Assembly (NCBI RefSeq): GCF_025966695.1 | Contig: NZ_JAOEIY010000006.1 | Coordinates: forward strand, 310,001-374,000 | Direction of reading: 5' to 3' | DNA length: 64,000 nt | From: Stutzerimonas sp. S1 | GTDB taxonomy: Bacteria; Pseudomonadota; Gammaproteobacteria; Pseudomonadales; Pseudomonadaceae | Shown here: positions 1 to 7,835 of the stretch, piece after piece | Position numbering within the stretch: position 1 is the stretch's first letter | How the letters are laid out: each line of letters begins with the position of its first letter | Made by a program: the position numbers and the translations under genes | Notes under the pieces: model-generated | Databases searched by the model: none | Told to the model about the DNA's origin: nothing | What the model saw: the letters and a program-made list of their open reading frames with translations, nothing else

Positions 1-29
1 TGCTCCTAACCTGACAAGAGGAACGATCA

Positions 30-611
30 ATGGCGGCGAAGAACATCCTGATGCTGGTCGGCGACTATGCCGAAGACTACGAAACCATGGTGCCTTTCCA
101 GGCCCTGCAGATGGTCGGGCATCGCGTACATGCGGTCTGCCCTGATAAGAAGGCGGGCGATAGCGTGCGTACCGCGATTCACGATTTCGAGGGTGACCAG
201 ACCTACAGCGAGAAGCCGGGCCACAATTTCGCGCTGAATTTCGATTTCGCCGCAGTACGCGCCGAAGACTACGATGCGCTGGTCATCCCCGGCGGGCGGG
301 CTCCAGAGTACCTGCGCCTGAACGAGCAGGTGCTGGCGCTGGTTCGCGCCTTCGACGCAGCGAACAAGCCTATCGCGGCCGTGTGCCACGGCGCTCAGCT
401 GCTGGCTGCCGCCGGCGTGCTCAAGGGCCGTGCCTGCAGTGCCTATCCGGCCTGTGCGCCGGAAGTTAAGCTGGCCGGTGGCGAGTACGTGGATATTCCG
501 GTGGACCAGGCGCACACCGAGGGCAATCTGGTCAGCGCTCCGGCGTGGCCTGCACACCCGGCCTGGCTGGCGGGATTTCTCAAGCTGCTCGGCACCCAGA
601 TAACCCTGTAG
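30..611 (+). CDS. DJ-1/PfpI family protein
   Basis: The 193-residue product has the single-domain DJ-1/PfpI (class I glutamine amidotransferase-like) fold. The nucleophile elbow AVCHG places the candidate catalytic Cys at about 119 followed by His 120, and an acidic residue that could pair with it lies in the N-terminal AEDYE stretch (about 15-18). The [12 protein letters not shown] segment (about 85-96) is typical of the PfpI/YhbO branch. Family members act as cytosolic stress proteins, proteases or glyoxalases, and the sequence does not decide which. The ATG is preceded by AGAGGA at a normal distance. It is followed within 100 bp by a small VF530 gene on the same strand. Family call is sure; reaction unknown. 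Confidence 0.9.
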   Translation: MAAKNILMLVGDYAEDYETMVPFQALQMVGHRVHAVCPDKKAGDSVRTAIHDFEGDQTYSEKPGHNFALNFDFAAVRAEDYDALVIPGGRAPEYLRLNEQVLALVRAFDAANKPIAAVCHGAQLLAAAGVLKGRACSAYPACAPEVKLAGGEYVDIPVDQAHTEGNLVSAPAWPAHPAWLAGFLKLLGTQITL

Positions 612-705
612 CATGCGCGACGGCCGGCCAGCGCCGCTGGTCGTGCCCATTTTTGTCACCGATGACCGCATGCCAGGCGGCGGTCCCGCCAGGAGAACCT
701 ACCCA

Positions 706-930
706 GTGAGTACGGCCCCGAACAATCCACTGCATGGCGTCACCCTCGAGGCGATGCTGGTCGAACTGCAGGCGCACTACGGCTGGGAAGGGCTGGCGCA
801 GCGGGTCGATATCCGCTGCTTCAAGAGCGAGCCGAGCATCAAGTCGAGTCTGACCTTCCTGCGCCGCACACCGTGGGCCCGGCAGAAGGTCGAGACACTG
901 TTCGTCCAACTGCGTGGCAAGCGTGGTTGA
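706..930 (+). CDS. VF530 family small DNA-binding-like protein
   Basis: This 74-residue protein matches the VF530 (DUF2132) family by its [20 protein letters not shown] opening and its [17 protein letters not shown]-terminal half, which read as a short helical domain. I chose the GTG at 706 because AGGAGA sits about 10 bases upstream and the product then has the usual length of the family. Reading from an ATG at 613 would add 31 residues of low-complexity sequence. The family has a solved structure and is described as possibly DNA-binding, but no cellular role is established to my knowledge. A strong terminator follows directly. Confidence 0.82.
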   Translation: MSTAPNNPLHGVTLEAMLVELQAHYGWEGLAQRVDIRCFKSEPSIKSSLTFLRRTPWARQKVETLFVQLRGKRG

Positions 931-950
931 TCGCAGAAAACGAGGAAACA

Positions 951-981
951 AAAAAGCCCGGCACTTGGCCGGGCTTTTTTT
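951..981. terminator. Bidirectional intrinsic terminator
   Basis: GCCCGGC and GCCGGGC arms flank a short loop, with an A-run on the left and a T-run on the right. The stem lies between the convergent ends of the VF530 gene and fumarase and can stop transcription in both directions. Confidence 0.88.
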
Positions 982-999
982 GTATCTGACGCGAAGTGC

Positions 1000-2523
1000 T
1001 TACTGCACTTCCACCGCCAGGCTGTCGGCGATCTTCTGTTTCCAGATCGCCGGGCCGGTGATGTGCACCGACTCGCCCTTGGTGTCGACGGCCACGGTAA
1101 CCGGCATGTCCTTCACCTCGAACTCGTAGATCGCTTCCATGCCCAGTTCGGCGAAGGCCAGCACCTTGGACTTCTTGATCGCCTGAGCAACCAGGTAGGC
1201 GGCGCCGCCGACGGCCATCAGGTACACGGCCTTGTTGTCCTTGATCGCCTCGATGGCGATCGGGCCACGCTCGGACTTGCCGATCATGCCCAACAGGCCG
1301 GTGCTTTCGAGGATCTGCCGGGTGAACTTGTCCATGCGCGTGGCAGTGGTCGGGCCGGCCGGACCAACCACTTCGTCACCGACCGGATCGACCGGGCCGA
1401 CGTAGTAGATGAAGCGGCCCTTGAGGTCCACCGGCAGCTCTTCGCCCTTGTTCAGCATATCGACCATGCGCTTGTGCGCGGCGTCGCGGCCGGTGAGCAT
1501 CTTGCCGTTGAGCAGGATGGTCTCGCCCGGCTTCCAGCTCTGCACCTCTTCCGGGGTGATGGTGTCGAGGTTGACGCGGCGTGCGCTCGGGCCGGCTTCC
1601 CAGACGATTTCCGGGTAGGCGTCCAGCGGCGGCGGGGTCAGTTCGGCCGGACCGGAGCCGTCGAGCACGAAGTGCGCATGACGGGTGGCGGCGCAGTTGG
1701 GGATCATGCACACCGGCAGCGAGGCGGCGTGGGTCGGGTAGTCCATGATCTTCACATCGAGTACGGTGGTCAGGCCGCCCAGGCCCTGGGCGCCGATGCC
1801 CAGCTGGTTGACCTTCTCGAACAGCTCCAGGCGCAGCTCCTCGATGCGGTTCTGCGGGCCGCGGGCCTTCAGTTCGTGGATGTCGATCGGGTCCATCAGG
1901 ACCTCCTTGGCCATCACCGCGGCTTTTTCCGCGGTACCGCCGATGCCGATGCCCAGCATGCCCGGCGGGCACCAGCCAGCGCCCATCTCCGGCACGGTCT
2001 TCAGGACCCAGTCGACGATCGAGTCGGACGGGTTGAGCATGGCCATCTTCGACTTGTTCTCGGAGCCGCCGCCTTTGGCCGCGACGTCCACTTCCACTTT
2101 GTCGCCGGGGACGATGGAGTAGTGGATGACCGCAGGGGTATTGTCCTTGGTGTTCTTGCGGGAACCTGCCGGGTCGGCCAGGATCGAAGCACGCAGGACG
2201 TTTTCCGGCAGGTTGTAGGCGCGGCGCACGCCCTCGTTGATCATGTCGTCCAGGCTCATGGTGGCGCCATCCCAGCGCACGTCCATGCCGACCCGAACGA
2301 ACACGGTGACGATGCCGGTGTCCTGGCAGATCGGCCGATGACCGGTGGCGCACATGCGCGAGTTGATCAGGATTTGCGCCATGGAGTCGCGCGCGGCCGG
2401 AGATTCTTCACGCAGGTAGGCTTCGTGCATCGCCTGAATGAAGTCGACGGGGTGGTAGTAAGAAATGAACTGCAAAGCGTCAGCGACGCTTTGAATCAGG
2501 TCGTCTTGCTTGATCACGGTCAT
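1000..2523 (-). CDS. fumA: Fumarate hydratase, class I (iron-sulfur)
   Basis: The enzyme interconverts fumarate and L-malate in the cytosolic TCA cycle. The 507-residue product is a single-chain class I (4Fe-4S, oxygen-sensitive) fumarase. The three expected cluster cysteines are visible in ICQDTG (C66), GWCPPGMLGIGIGG (C185) and PNCAATRH (C277). The C-terminal part carries the PVDPVGDEVVGPAGPTTATRMD segment split in two short conserved blocks (about 390-412). The ATG at 2523 is preceded on the minus strand by GAGGA. An upstream in-frame codon at 2568 would add 15 poorly conserved residues. Its neighbours, a diguanylate cyclase and pyruvate kinase, match an order I recall from P. aeruginosa. 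Confidence 0.95.
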   Translation of the reverse strand: MTVIKQDDLIQSVADALQFISYYHPVDFIQAMHEAYLREESPAARDSMAQILINSRMCATGHRPICQDTGIVTVFVRVGMDVRWDGATMSLDDMINEGVRRAYNLPENVLRASILADPAGSRKNTKDNTPAVIHYSIVPGDKVEVDVAAKGGGSENKSKMAMLNPSDSIVDWVLKTVPEMGAGWCPPGMLGIGIGGTAEKAAVMAKEVLMDPIDIHELKARGPQNRIEELRLELFEKVNQLGIGAQGLGGLTTVLDVKIMDYPTHAASLPVCMIPNCAATRHAHFVLDGSGPAELTPPPLDAYPEIVWEAGPSARRVNLDTITPEEVQSWKPGETILLNGKMLTGRDAAHKRMVDMLNKGEELPVDLKGRFIYYVGPVDPVGDEVVGPAGPTTATRMDKFTRQILESTGLLGMIGKSERGPIAIEAIKDNKAVYLMAVGGAAYLVAQAIKKSKVLAFAELGMEAIYEFEVKDMPVTVAVDTKGESVHITGPAIWKQKIADSLAVEVQ

Positions 2524-2719
2524 GCAGCGCGTCCTCGTGGCGGGGCGGAGATTTGGCGCGTCGAGCATGGCAGTCGGCGTGCCGAGTAAAAAAAGCGCAG
2601 CAGTATAACCCGTCGGACTGTCGGGTACACGGATGGACCAGGAGTGAAGGGATGTTGGCTAGGTTTTTGAATTTTGCTGGCGTAGAGTGCGACCCATTGC
2701 CACAGCGGGACGGATCCCT

Positions 2720-3850
2720 ATGAGCGCAAGGCGTGACGAGATCGATCAGCGGTCGTTGCAGCAGCTGGTCATGAAGCGATTCGCAATGGCCGCGCTGACC
2801 TACGGGCTGGCGCTGCTGCTGACGTGGATCACGGTCGCTGCAGGCTTCTACAAGGCGTCGCTTGGCAGTGCGGTGGTCTGCTCGGTGCTGATCGTGCTGA
2901 GCCAGCTGATGTTTCTCGGACTGTTCTGGCGCGGGTTCAACCTGCGCTTCGAGGATCCCAGCCTGACCGAGCCACAGGTGTTGGTGGCGCTGGTGTGGCT
3001 GACCTACTTTCTCTTCAACCTGGGTAGCGCACGCGGCTCGCTGCTGGTGCTCTACCTACTGGTACTGATGTTCGCGGTGTTTCTGCCGCCCAAGGTATTC
3101 ATCCGCTACGCCGTGCTGGCATTCGTCAGTTTCGTCGGGCTCAACGTGGTCGATTCCTACCTGGGGCGACTGGCCGAACCGGCGGCGTTTCTGCTCGAGG
3201 CGAGCGTGCTGCTGGTGACGCTGACCTGGATGTGCCTGTTCGTCAATTACGTCTACCAACTGCGCCAGCGCATGCGTCAGCGCCGGTTTGCCCTGCAGGC
3301 TCACCAGGACACGCTGCGCGGCATGCTGCGCCAGCTTGAGGACTTGGCGTCGACCGACGAACTCACCGGCCTGTACAACCGGCGGCGCTTCCTGCGTATC
3401 GCCGAAGGCGAGCTGGGCCGACTGCGCAACGGGCATCAGATCGGGCTGGCACTGATCGATCTCGATCATTTCAAACGGATCAATGACATGCACGGCCATG
3501 CTGCCGGTGATCGCGTGCTGCAGACCTTCGCCGCCGTCGCACGGGCCTGCCTGCGTGATGGCGATGTGCTTGCGCGCTATGGCGGTGAAGAGTTCGTGCT
3601 GTTGCTGCCGACCACCGACGCGGAGCAATTCAGTGCCTGCTGCGAGCGCCTGCGTGAGGCGTTCGCCAATGCCCAGCCAGTGGACCCCGGTATCCAGGCC
3701 GGACAACTGAGCCTGTCGGTCGGCCTGACGTTGCTGAATGCTGGCGATGATCTGGAGGCGTCGCTGCAGCGCGCCGATGAGGCGCTGTACCGCGCCAAAC
3801 GCAGCGGACGCAATCGCTGCGAGGCGGCCTGGGCGACCAGCGATGCCTGA
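2720..3850 (+). CDS. Membrane-bound diguanylate cyclase (GGDEF), SadC-like by position
   Basis: The N-terminal 180 residues hold about five or six hydrophobic segments (for example 22-43, 50-70, 87-103, 106-123, 130-146, 158-180). A basic linker (181-205) leads into a GGDEF domain. The active-site motif reads GGEEF at 288-292, and RxxD (RDGD, 279-282) lies five residues before it, so both catalysis and product inhibition at the I-site look intact. It should make c-di-GMP from two GTP at the inner membrane. Gene order fumarase - this gene - ferredoxin reductase - pyk resembles the sadC locus of P. aeruginosa as I recall it, but this protein (376 residues) is shorter than SadC. Its stop overlaps the next gene by 8 bp. 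Confidence 0.88.
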   Translation: MSARRDEIDQRSLQQLVMKRFAMAALTYGLALLLTWITVAAGFYKASLGSAVVCSVLIVLSQLMFLGLFWRGFNLRFEDPSLTEPQVLVALVWLTYFLFNLGSARGSLLVLYLLVLMFAVFLPPKVFIRYAVLAFVSFVGLNVVDSYLGRLAEPAAFLLEASVLLVTLTWMCLFVNYVYQLRQRMRQRRFALQAHQDTLRGMLRQLEDLASTDELTGLYNRRRFLRIAEGELGRLRNGHQIGLALIDLDHFKRINDMHGHAAGDRVLQTFAAVARACLRDGDVLARYGGEEFVLLLPTTDAEQFSACCERLREAFANAQPVDPGIQAGQLSLSVGLTLLNAGDDLEASLQRADEALYRAKRSGRNRCEAAWATSDA

Positions 3851-4799
3851 ACTGAGTTGTGGCGGACGGCACTGGACGGTAGAGGTCGGCGCCAACCTGC
3901 TCGATGCGTTGAACCAGGCCGGGCTGCGCGTGCCCTACAGCTGTCGGGCAGGTAGCTGCCATGCTTGTCTGGTGCGCTGCGTGGATGGGGAGCCGCTCGA
4001 TCAACGTCCCGCTGCGCTGTCGGCGGCGCAACGCAGCCAGGGCTGGCGGTTGGCCTGTCAGTGCCGTGTGACGGCCGATCTGTGCGTGGAACCGTTCGAT
4101 CCTGCACATGAGGGGCTGTCGGCGCAGGTGCATAGTGCCGACTGGCTGGACCACGATGTGCTGCGCTTGCGCTTGCTGCCCGAACGGCCATTGCGTTATC
4201 GCGCCGGCCAGCACGTACTGCTCTGGACGCCGACTGGCATTGCCCGGCCCTACTCGCTGGCAAGCCTGCCGGGCGAGGACCGTTGGCTGGAATTCCACCT
4301 CGACTGTAGCCGGCCGGGTGCCTTCAGCACGGCGGCTCGCCGGCTGCAGCCCGGTGATCGACTGCGCCTGGGGCAGCTGCACGGCGGGGCGCTGCACTAC
4401 GATCCGGACTGGGCGGAGCGACCGCTGTTGCTGCTCGCCAGCGGCACCGGGCTGGCGCCGCTGTGGTCCATTTTGCGTGAGGCGCTGCGTCAGCAGCATT
4501 CCGGGCCTGTGCGCCTGCTCCACCTTGTGCGCGAACGCTCCTACCTGGCTGGGCCACTGCTGGAACTGGCGGGTCAGCATGCCGGGCTGGAGGTGCAGTG
4601 GGCTGACGCCAGCCAGGCGCAGCAACGCATACGCGAACTGCGGGTCGCGTCACGACAGGAGATCGCGCTGGTCTGCGGGCATGCCGAATTCGTTGCCGCC
4701 AGCTGCAAACAGTTGTTTCTCGCGGGGTTGCCGCGGGGACAGGTTCTGAGTGACTGCTTTCTCGAGCGAGAAGTGGGGGACGGGCTGGACGGAGATTGA
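3843..4799 (+). CDS. 2Fe-2S ferredoxin / FAD / NAD(P)H flavoreductase
   Basis: This 318-residue soluble electron-transfer protein has an N-terminal plant-type ferredoxin domain with C34-x4-C39-x2-C42 and a fourth ligand near C72. An FAD-binding barrel follows with RPYSLAS (135-141), and then an NAD(P)H domain with SGTGLAP (200-206). This architecture is found in oxygenase reductases and CDP-glucoseen reductase. No oxygenase lies nearby, so the physiological partner is unknown. The ATG lies inside the last codons of the diguanylate cyclase, implying translational coupling. Family call is firm; substrate is not. Confidence 0.88.
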   Translation: MPELSCGGRHWTVEVGANLLDALNQAGLRVPYSCRAGSCHACLVRCVDGEPLDQRPAALSAAQRSQGWRLACQCRVTADLCVEPFDPAHEGLSAQVHSADWLDHDVLRLRLLPERPLRYRAGQHVLLWTPTGIARPYSLASLPGEDRWLEFHLDCSRPGAFSTAARRLQPGDRLRLGQLHGGALHYDPDWAERPLLLLASGTGLAPLWSILREALRQQHSGPVRLLHLVRERSYLAGPLLELAGQHAGLEVQWADASQAQQRIRELRVASRQEIALVCGHAEFVAASCKQLFLAGLPRGQVLSDCFLEREVGDGLDGD

Positions 4800-4847
4800 G
4801 TGCGTCGTCGGAATTGCCAAGGCGTTGCACGTTGGCGCGAGAGGGGG

Positions 4848-4874
4848 GCGCGAGCCGGGTAGGCCGGCTCGCGC
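4848..4874. terminator. GC-rich hairpin between convergent genes
   Basis: An 11-bp perfect stem (GCGCGAGCCGG / CCGGCTCGCGC) with a 5-base loop lies between the ends of the flavoreductase and pyruvate kinase genes. There is no T-run on either side, so intrinsic termination is only a possibility; it may protect 3' ends. Confidence 0.45.
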
Positions 4875-4880
4875 GGTCCA

Positions 4881-6335
4881 TCAGCTAAACGAGTCTCCGA
4901 CTCGCAGGATCTTCATGGTGTTGGTACCGCCGGTGCTGTCGTGATAGCTGTCTCCCTTGGTCAGGATCACCCAGTCGCCGGGCTGCACCACGTTGCGTTT
5001 GAGCAGCTCTTCCACCGCCATCTGACTGACCTTGTCGGCCGGCAATGCCGCCGGGTCGAACGGCACTGTCTGCACGCCACGGAACAAGGCCACGCGCGCC
5101 TGAGTTTCGCGGTGGGGCGAGAAAGCGAAGATCGGCACCGAGGAACGGATGCGCGACATGATCAGCGGGGTGTAGCCACTTTCGGTCAGGCTGATGATGG
5201 CCTTGACGCCCGGGAAGTGGTTGGCGGTGTACATCGCCGCCAGCGCGGTGCTTTCGTCGCAACGCTCGAAGGTCTGACCCAGACGGTGGCCGGAGCGAGT
5301 GCTGGTCGGATGCTTCTCGGCTCCGCAGCAGACGCGTGCCATCGCCTTGATGGCTTCCACCGGATACTCGCCCGCGGCACTTTCGGCCGACAGCATCACC
5401 GCATCGGTGTAGTCGAGCACGGCGTTGGCTACATCGGACACTTCCGCGCGGGTCGGCATCGGGTTGTGGATCATCGACTCCATCATCTGCGTCGCGGTGA
5501 TCACCACCTTGTTGTAGCGCCGGGCATGCAGAATGATTTTCTTCTGGATGCCGACCAGTTCGGCGTCGCCGATTTCGACGCCCAAATCGCCGCGCGCGAC
5601 CATCACGCCATCGCTGGCGCGAATCAGGCCGTCGAGCGCCTCGTCATCGGCGACGGCCTCGGCGCGTTCGATCTTGGCGATCAGCCAGGCACTGGAGCCG
5701 GCCTCGTCACGCAGACGGCGGGCCAGTTCCATGTCGGCGGCGTCGCGCGGGAAGGACACCGCCAGATAGTCCAGCTGCAGGTCGGCGGCCAGCTTGATGT
5801 CAGCTTTGTCCTTGGCCGTCAGTGCCGGCGCGGTTAGGCCGCCGCCGCGGCGGTTGATGCCCTTGTTGTCCGACAGCGGGCCACCGATCAGTACCGTGCA
5901 GTGCAGTTCATCGGCGGTGGCGGCGTCGACGCGCATCACCACGCGGCCATCGTCCAGCAGCAGTTCGTCACCGACGCTGCAGTCCTTGACCAGGTCCGGG
6001 TAGTCGATGCCGACCACTTCCTGGTTGCCGGCGTCGCGCGGGTGGGTAACAGAGAAGCGGAAGCTGTCGCCTTCCTTGAGTTCGATACGCTTGTTGGCGA
6101 ATTTGGCGATGCGGATCTTCGGGCCCTGCAGGTCACCGAGCAGCGCGACGAAGCGGCCATGGCGAGCGGCAATCGTGCGGACCAGTTCGGCGCGGGCGCG
6201 GTGCTCGTCGGGCGAGCCGTGAGAGAAGTTCAGACGGGCGACATCCAGCCCGGCGACGATCATCTTTTCCAATACCTCGGGCGAGCTGCTCGCCGGGCCC
6301 AGGGTGGCGACAATCTTGGTGCGACGCGGTGTCAT
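4881..6335 (-). CDS. pyk: Pyruvate kinase
   Basis: It catalyses phosphoenolpyruvate + ADP to pyruvate + ATP. The 484-residue product begins with RRTKIVATLGPASS and contains GDLQGPKIRIAKF, the catalytic IAKIERAEAV block with its Lys, the MVARGDLGVEIG metal-site block, ATQMMESM and SAESAAGEYPVEA. The C-terminal allosteric domain is complete. The ATG at 6335 follows AAGGAG at a good distance; an upstream in-frame codon at 6392 was rejected. It is transcribed toward the flavoreductase and divergently from the lipoprotein gene, with a 143-bp gap that should hold its promoter. The type (pykA versus pykF) cannot be fixed from sequence alone, although pykA is what I recall at this position in Pseudomonas. 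Confidence 0.96.
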   Translation of the reverse strand: MTPRRTKIVATLGPASSSPEVLEKMIVAGLDVARLNFSHGSPDEHRARAELVRTIAARHGRFVALLGDLQGPKIRIAKFANKRIELKEGDSFRFSVTHPRDAGNQEVVGIDYPDLVKDCSVGDELLLDDGRVVMRVDAATADELHCTVLIGGPLSDNKGINRRGGGLTAPALTAKDKADIKLAADLQLDYLAVSFPRDAADMELARRLRDEAGSSAWLIAKIERAEAVADDEALDGLIRASDGVMVARGDLGVEIGDAELVGIQKKIILHARRYNKVVITATQMMESMIHNPMPTRAEVSDVANAVLDYTDAVMLSAESAAGEYPVEAIKAMARVCCGAEKHPTSTRSGHRLGQTFERCDESTALAAMYTANHFPGVKAIISLTESGYTPLIMSRIRSSVPIFAFSPHRETQARVALFRGVQTVPFDPAALPADKVSQMAVEELLKRNVVQPGDWVILTKGDSYHDSTGGTNTMKILRVGDSFS

Positions 6336-6478
6336 GCAATGGCTCCTTTTTCTGACTGTCCGGAGGCTACTATGCTCGTTCGCTGTAGTCATTGTTCCGC
6401 CGCACTACTCTTTTGCCGGCCCGAATGCCTGCAGTTTTTCCCGCGACGGTCGATAAGCCGGCTCCGGAGGAGCCATTC

Positions 6479-6856
6479 ATGCGTACCCTGATCATTGCCT
6501 GCCTGACCCTGTTCACCGTTGGCTGCAGCAGCCAGCATGCCGCCGATCGTCAGCTCAACGAGGCCTACATCCGCTACGAAGCGGGCGACTGCGGCGGCGC
6601 CATGCTTGCCCTGTCGCAGGCTGAACGCCGCACGCGCGGACGCGGTGAGGTGCAGCCGGAGATTTCCCTGCTGCGCGGCCAGTGCCTGGAACGCCAGGGG
6701 CTGTACGTCGACGCGGCACAGACCTACCGCTTCATCCGCGCCCGCTATCCCGCCAGCGAATACGCCTACCGTGCCGCGGCGCGCCTGGAGACGCTGCGCC
6801 AGCTCGGGCACTATGAGCCGGTCGAACCGGCGGTGGTCCATCCCGCCGGACGCTGA
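6479..6856 (+). CDS. Small TPR-like lipoprotein
   Basis: The 125-residue product starts with a short hydrophobic signal ending in TVGC, a passable lipobox with Cys 16 as the lipidated residue. The mature part has paired helices with TPR-like spacing (NEAYIRYEAGDCGGAMLALSQ, then LLRGQCLERQGLYVDAAQTY, both split by turns). This suggests a protein-interaction scaffold in the periplasm. GGAGGAG sits seven bases before the ATG. It is followed 36 bp later by a DUF4124 protein, so the two probably share a transcript. I do not recognise a named homologue. Confidence 0.75.
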   Translation: MRTLIIACLTLFTVGCSSQHAADRQLNEAYIRYEAGDCGGAMLALSQAERRTRGRGEVQPEISLLRGQCLERQGLYVDAAQTYRFIRARYPASEYAYRAAARLETLRQLGHYEPVEPAVVHPAGR

Positions 6857-6892
6857 ACCGTTTCGCGAACATGCCATCCAAGGAGAGGAACC

Positions 6893-7315
6893 ATGCGCGT
6901 CCTGTTGCTGCTGCTTGCTCTGTTGCCACCGCTGGCGACGGCGCAGATCTATCGCTGGACCGATGCCGAAGGGCGGGTGCACTTCGGTCAGCGGCCGGCA
7001 GCGGGTGCCGAGCAAGTCGAAGTGCGTCCACAGATCATCGAGCGCGATGAGGCGACTCGCCAGCGCGAGGAGCGTAGCGAGAAATTCTTCGACGCACGGC
7101 GCCAGGAGCAACAGGCCGATGCCGCGCAGGTTGGCAAGCAGCGCGCACAGCGTGAAAAGGAATGTCGCGGGCTGCGCGAGGAACTGGCCGTGCTGCAGCG
7201 CGGCGGGCGTTATTTTCGTACCGATGCAGCGGGTGAGCGGGTCTACTACAGTGAAAGCGAGATTGAGAAAGCCCGGCAGCAACTGGCCAGTCGTATTCGC
7301 CAACGATGTGACTGA
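6893..7315 (+). CDS. DUF4124 periplasmic protein with coiled coil
   Basis: The 140-residue product has a clear signal peptide (MRVLLLLLALLPPLATA, cleavage near residue 17). A DUF4124 motif follows, IYRWTDAEGRVHFGQRP (19-35), which is typical of small envelope proteins of Pseudomonas. The middle is a charged helix (about 50-110) likely to form a coiled coil, with one internal Cys (C92) and one near the C-terminus. AAGGAGAGGAACC precedes the ATG. Function is not established for the family. It lies between a lipoprotein gene and a PilZ gene in one direction. Confidence 0.8.
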   Translation: MRVLLLLLALLPPLATAQIYRWTDAEGRVHFGQRPAAGAEQVEVRPQIIERDEATRQREERSEKFFDARRQEQQADAAQVGKQRAQREKECRGLREELAVLQRGGRYFRTDAAGERVYYSESEIEKARQQLASRIRQRCD

Positions 7316-7363
7316 GCGGATTGGAAGCAGTGGCAGGGGCATGCGCAAAGGCAGGCTCGAACC

Positions 7364-7789
7364 ATGAATATGTCGAATCAGCGCCGTATCCAGCGGCATC
7401 AGTTGCCGTACTACCTGAACGTGTTCAATCGCTACACCGACAAGCCGCTGGGCTTCATCGGCAACCTCTCCGAGGGAGGTCTGATGCTGATCAGCCGCTA
7501 TCCGATGATGCTCGAGGAGCGTTTCGAGATGCGCTTGAAGATCCCTCGCCACGACGGCCAGTTGCGTTTCGTGGATTTCAGCGCGAAGAGCCTGTGGTCA
7601 CGCGAGGATGTCACGCCCGGCAGTTACGACACCGGGTTCGCGCTGATCACGCCGCCAGGTGACATCCAGGAAATGATCGCCGCGCTGCATCACTACTTCA
7701 GCTTCCAGCCGATCCAGTACGCGCCGCTATCCCTGCCGCCGTATGCGGCCGATCGTTCCGCTGACAAGGGCTGCTGCTGCGGCATGTGA
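7364..7789 (+). CDS. PilZ domain c-di-GMP receptor-like protein
   Basis: This 141-residue cytosolic protein is essentially one PilZ domain. Both halves of the c-di-GMP binding signature are present: the RxxxR loop (QRRIQRHQ, R7 to R11) and NLSEGG (N/DxSxxG) on the first strand. It should therefore bind c-di-GMP, in contrast to degenerate PilZ proteins such as the type IV pilus PilZ. The C-terminus is unusual, ending in DKGCCCGM with three adjacent cysteines. It follows two envelope-protein genes and lies convergent to the MoxR-DUF58 operon. Targets are unknown. Confidence 0.88.
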   Translation: MNMSNQRRIQRHQLPYYLNVFNRYTDKPLGFIGNLSEGGLMLISRYPMMLEERFEMRLKIPRHDGQLRFVDFSAKSLWSREDVTPGSYDTGFALITPPGDIQEMIAALHHYFSFQPIQYAPLSLPPYAADRSADKGCCCGM

Positions 7790-7806
7790 GTCACGCGGGC
7801 GACGGT

Positions 7807-7835
7807 GCGTGCCGGCTCAAAGTGCGCCGGCACGC
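7807..7835. terminator. Hairpin between PilZ and DUF58 gene ends
   Basis: A 10-bp perfect stem (GCGTGCCGGC / GCCGGCACGC) encloses a 9-base loop that contains the DUF58 stop codon. It lies between convergent genes and lacks a T-run, so its termination activity is uncertain. Confidence 0.4.

Noticed and set aside
1063..2589. 508-codon plus-strand frame opposite fumarase
   Set aside because: It is the antisense shadow of a highly conserved enzyme in GC-rich DNA, with His/Asp/Val-rich composition and no ribosome site.
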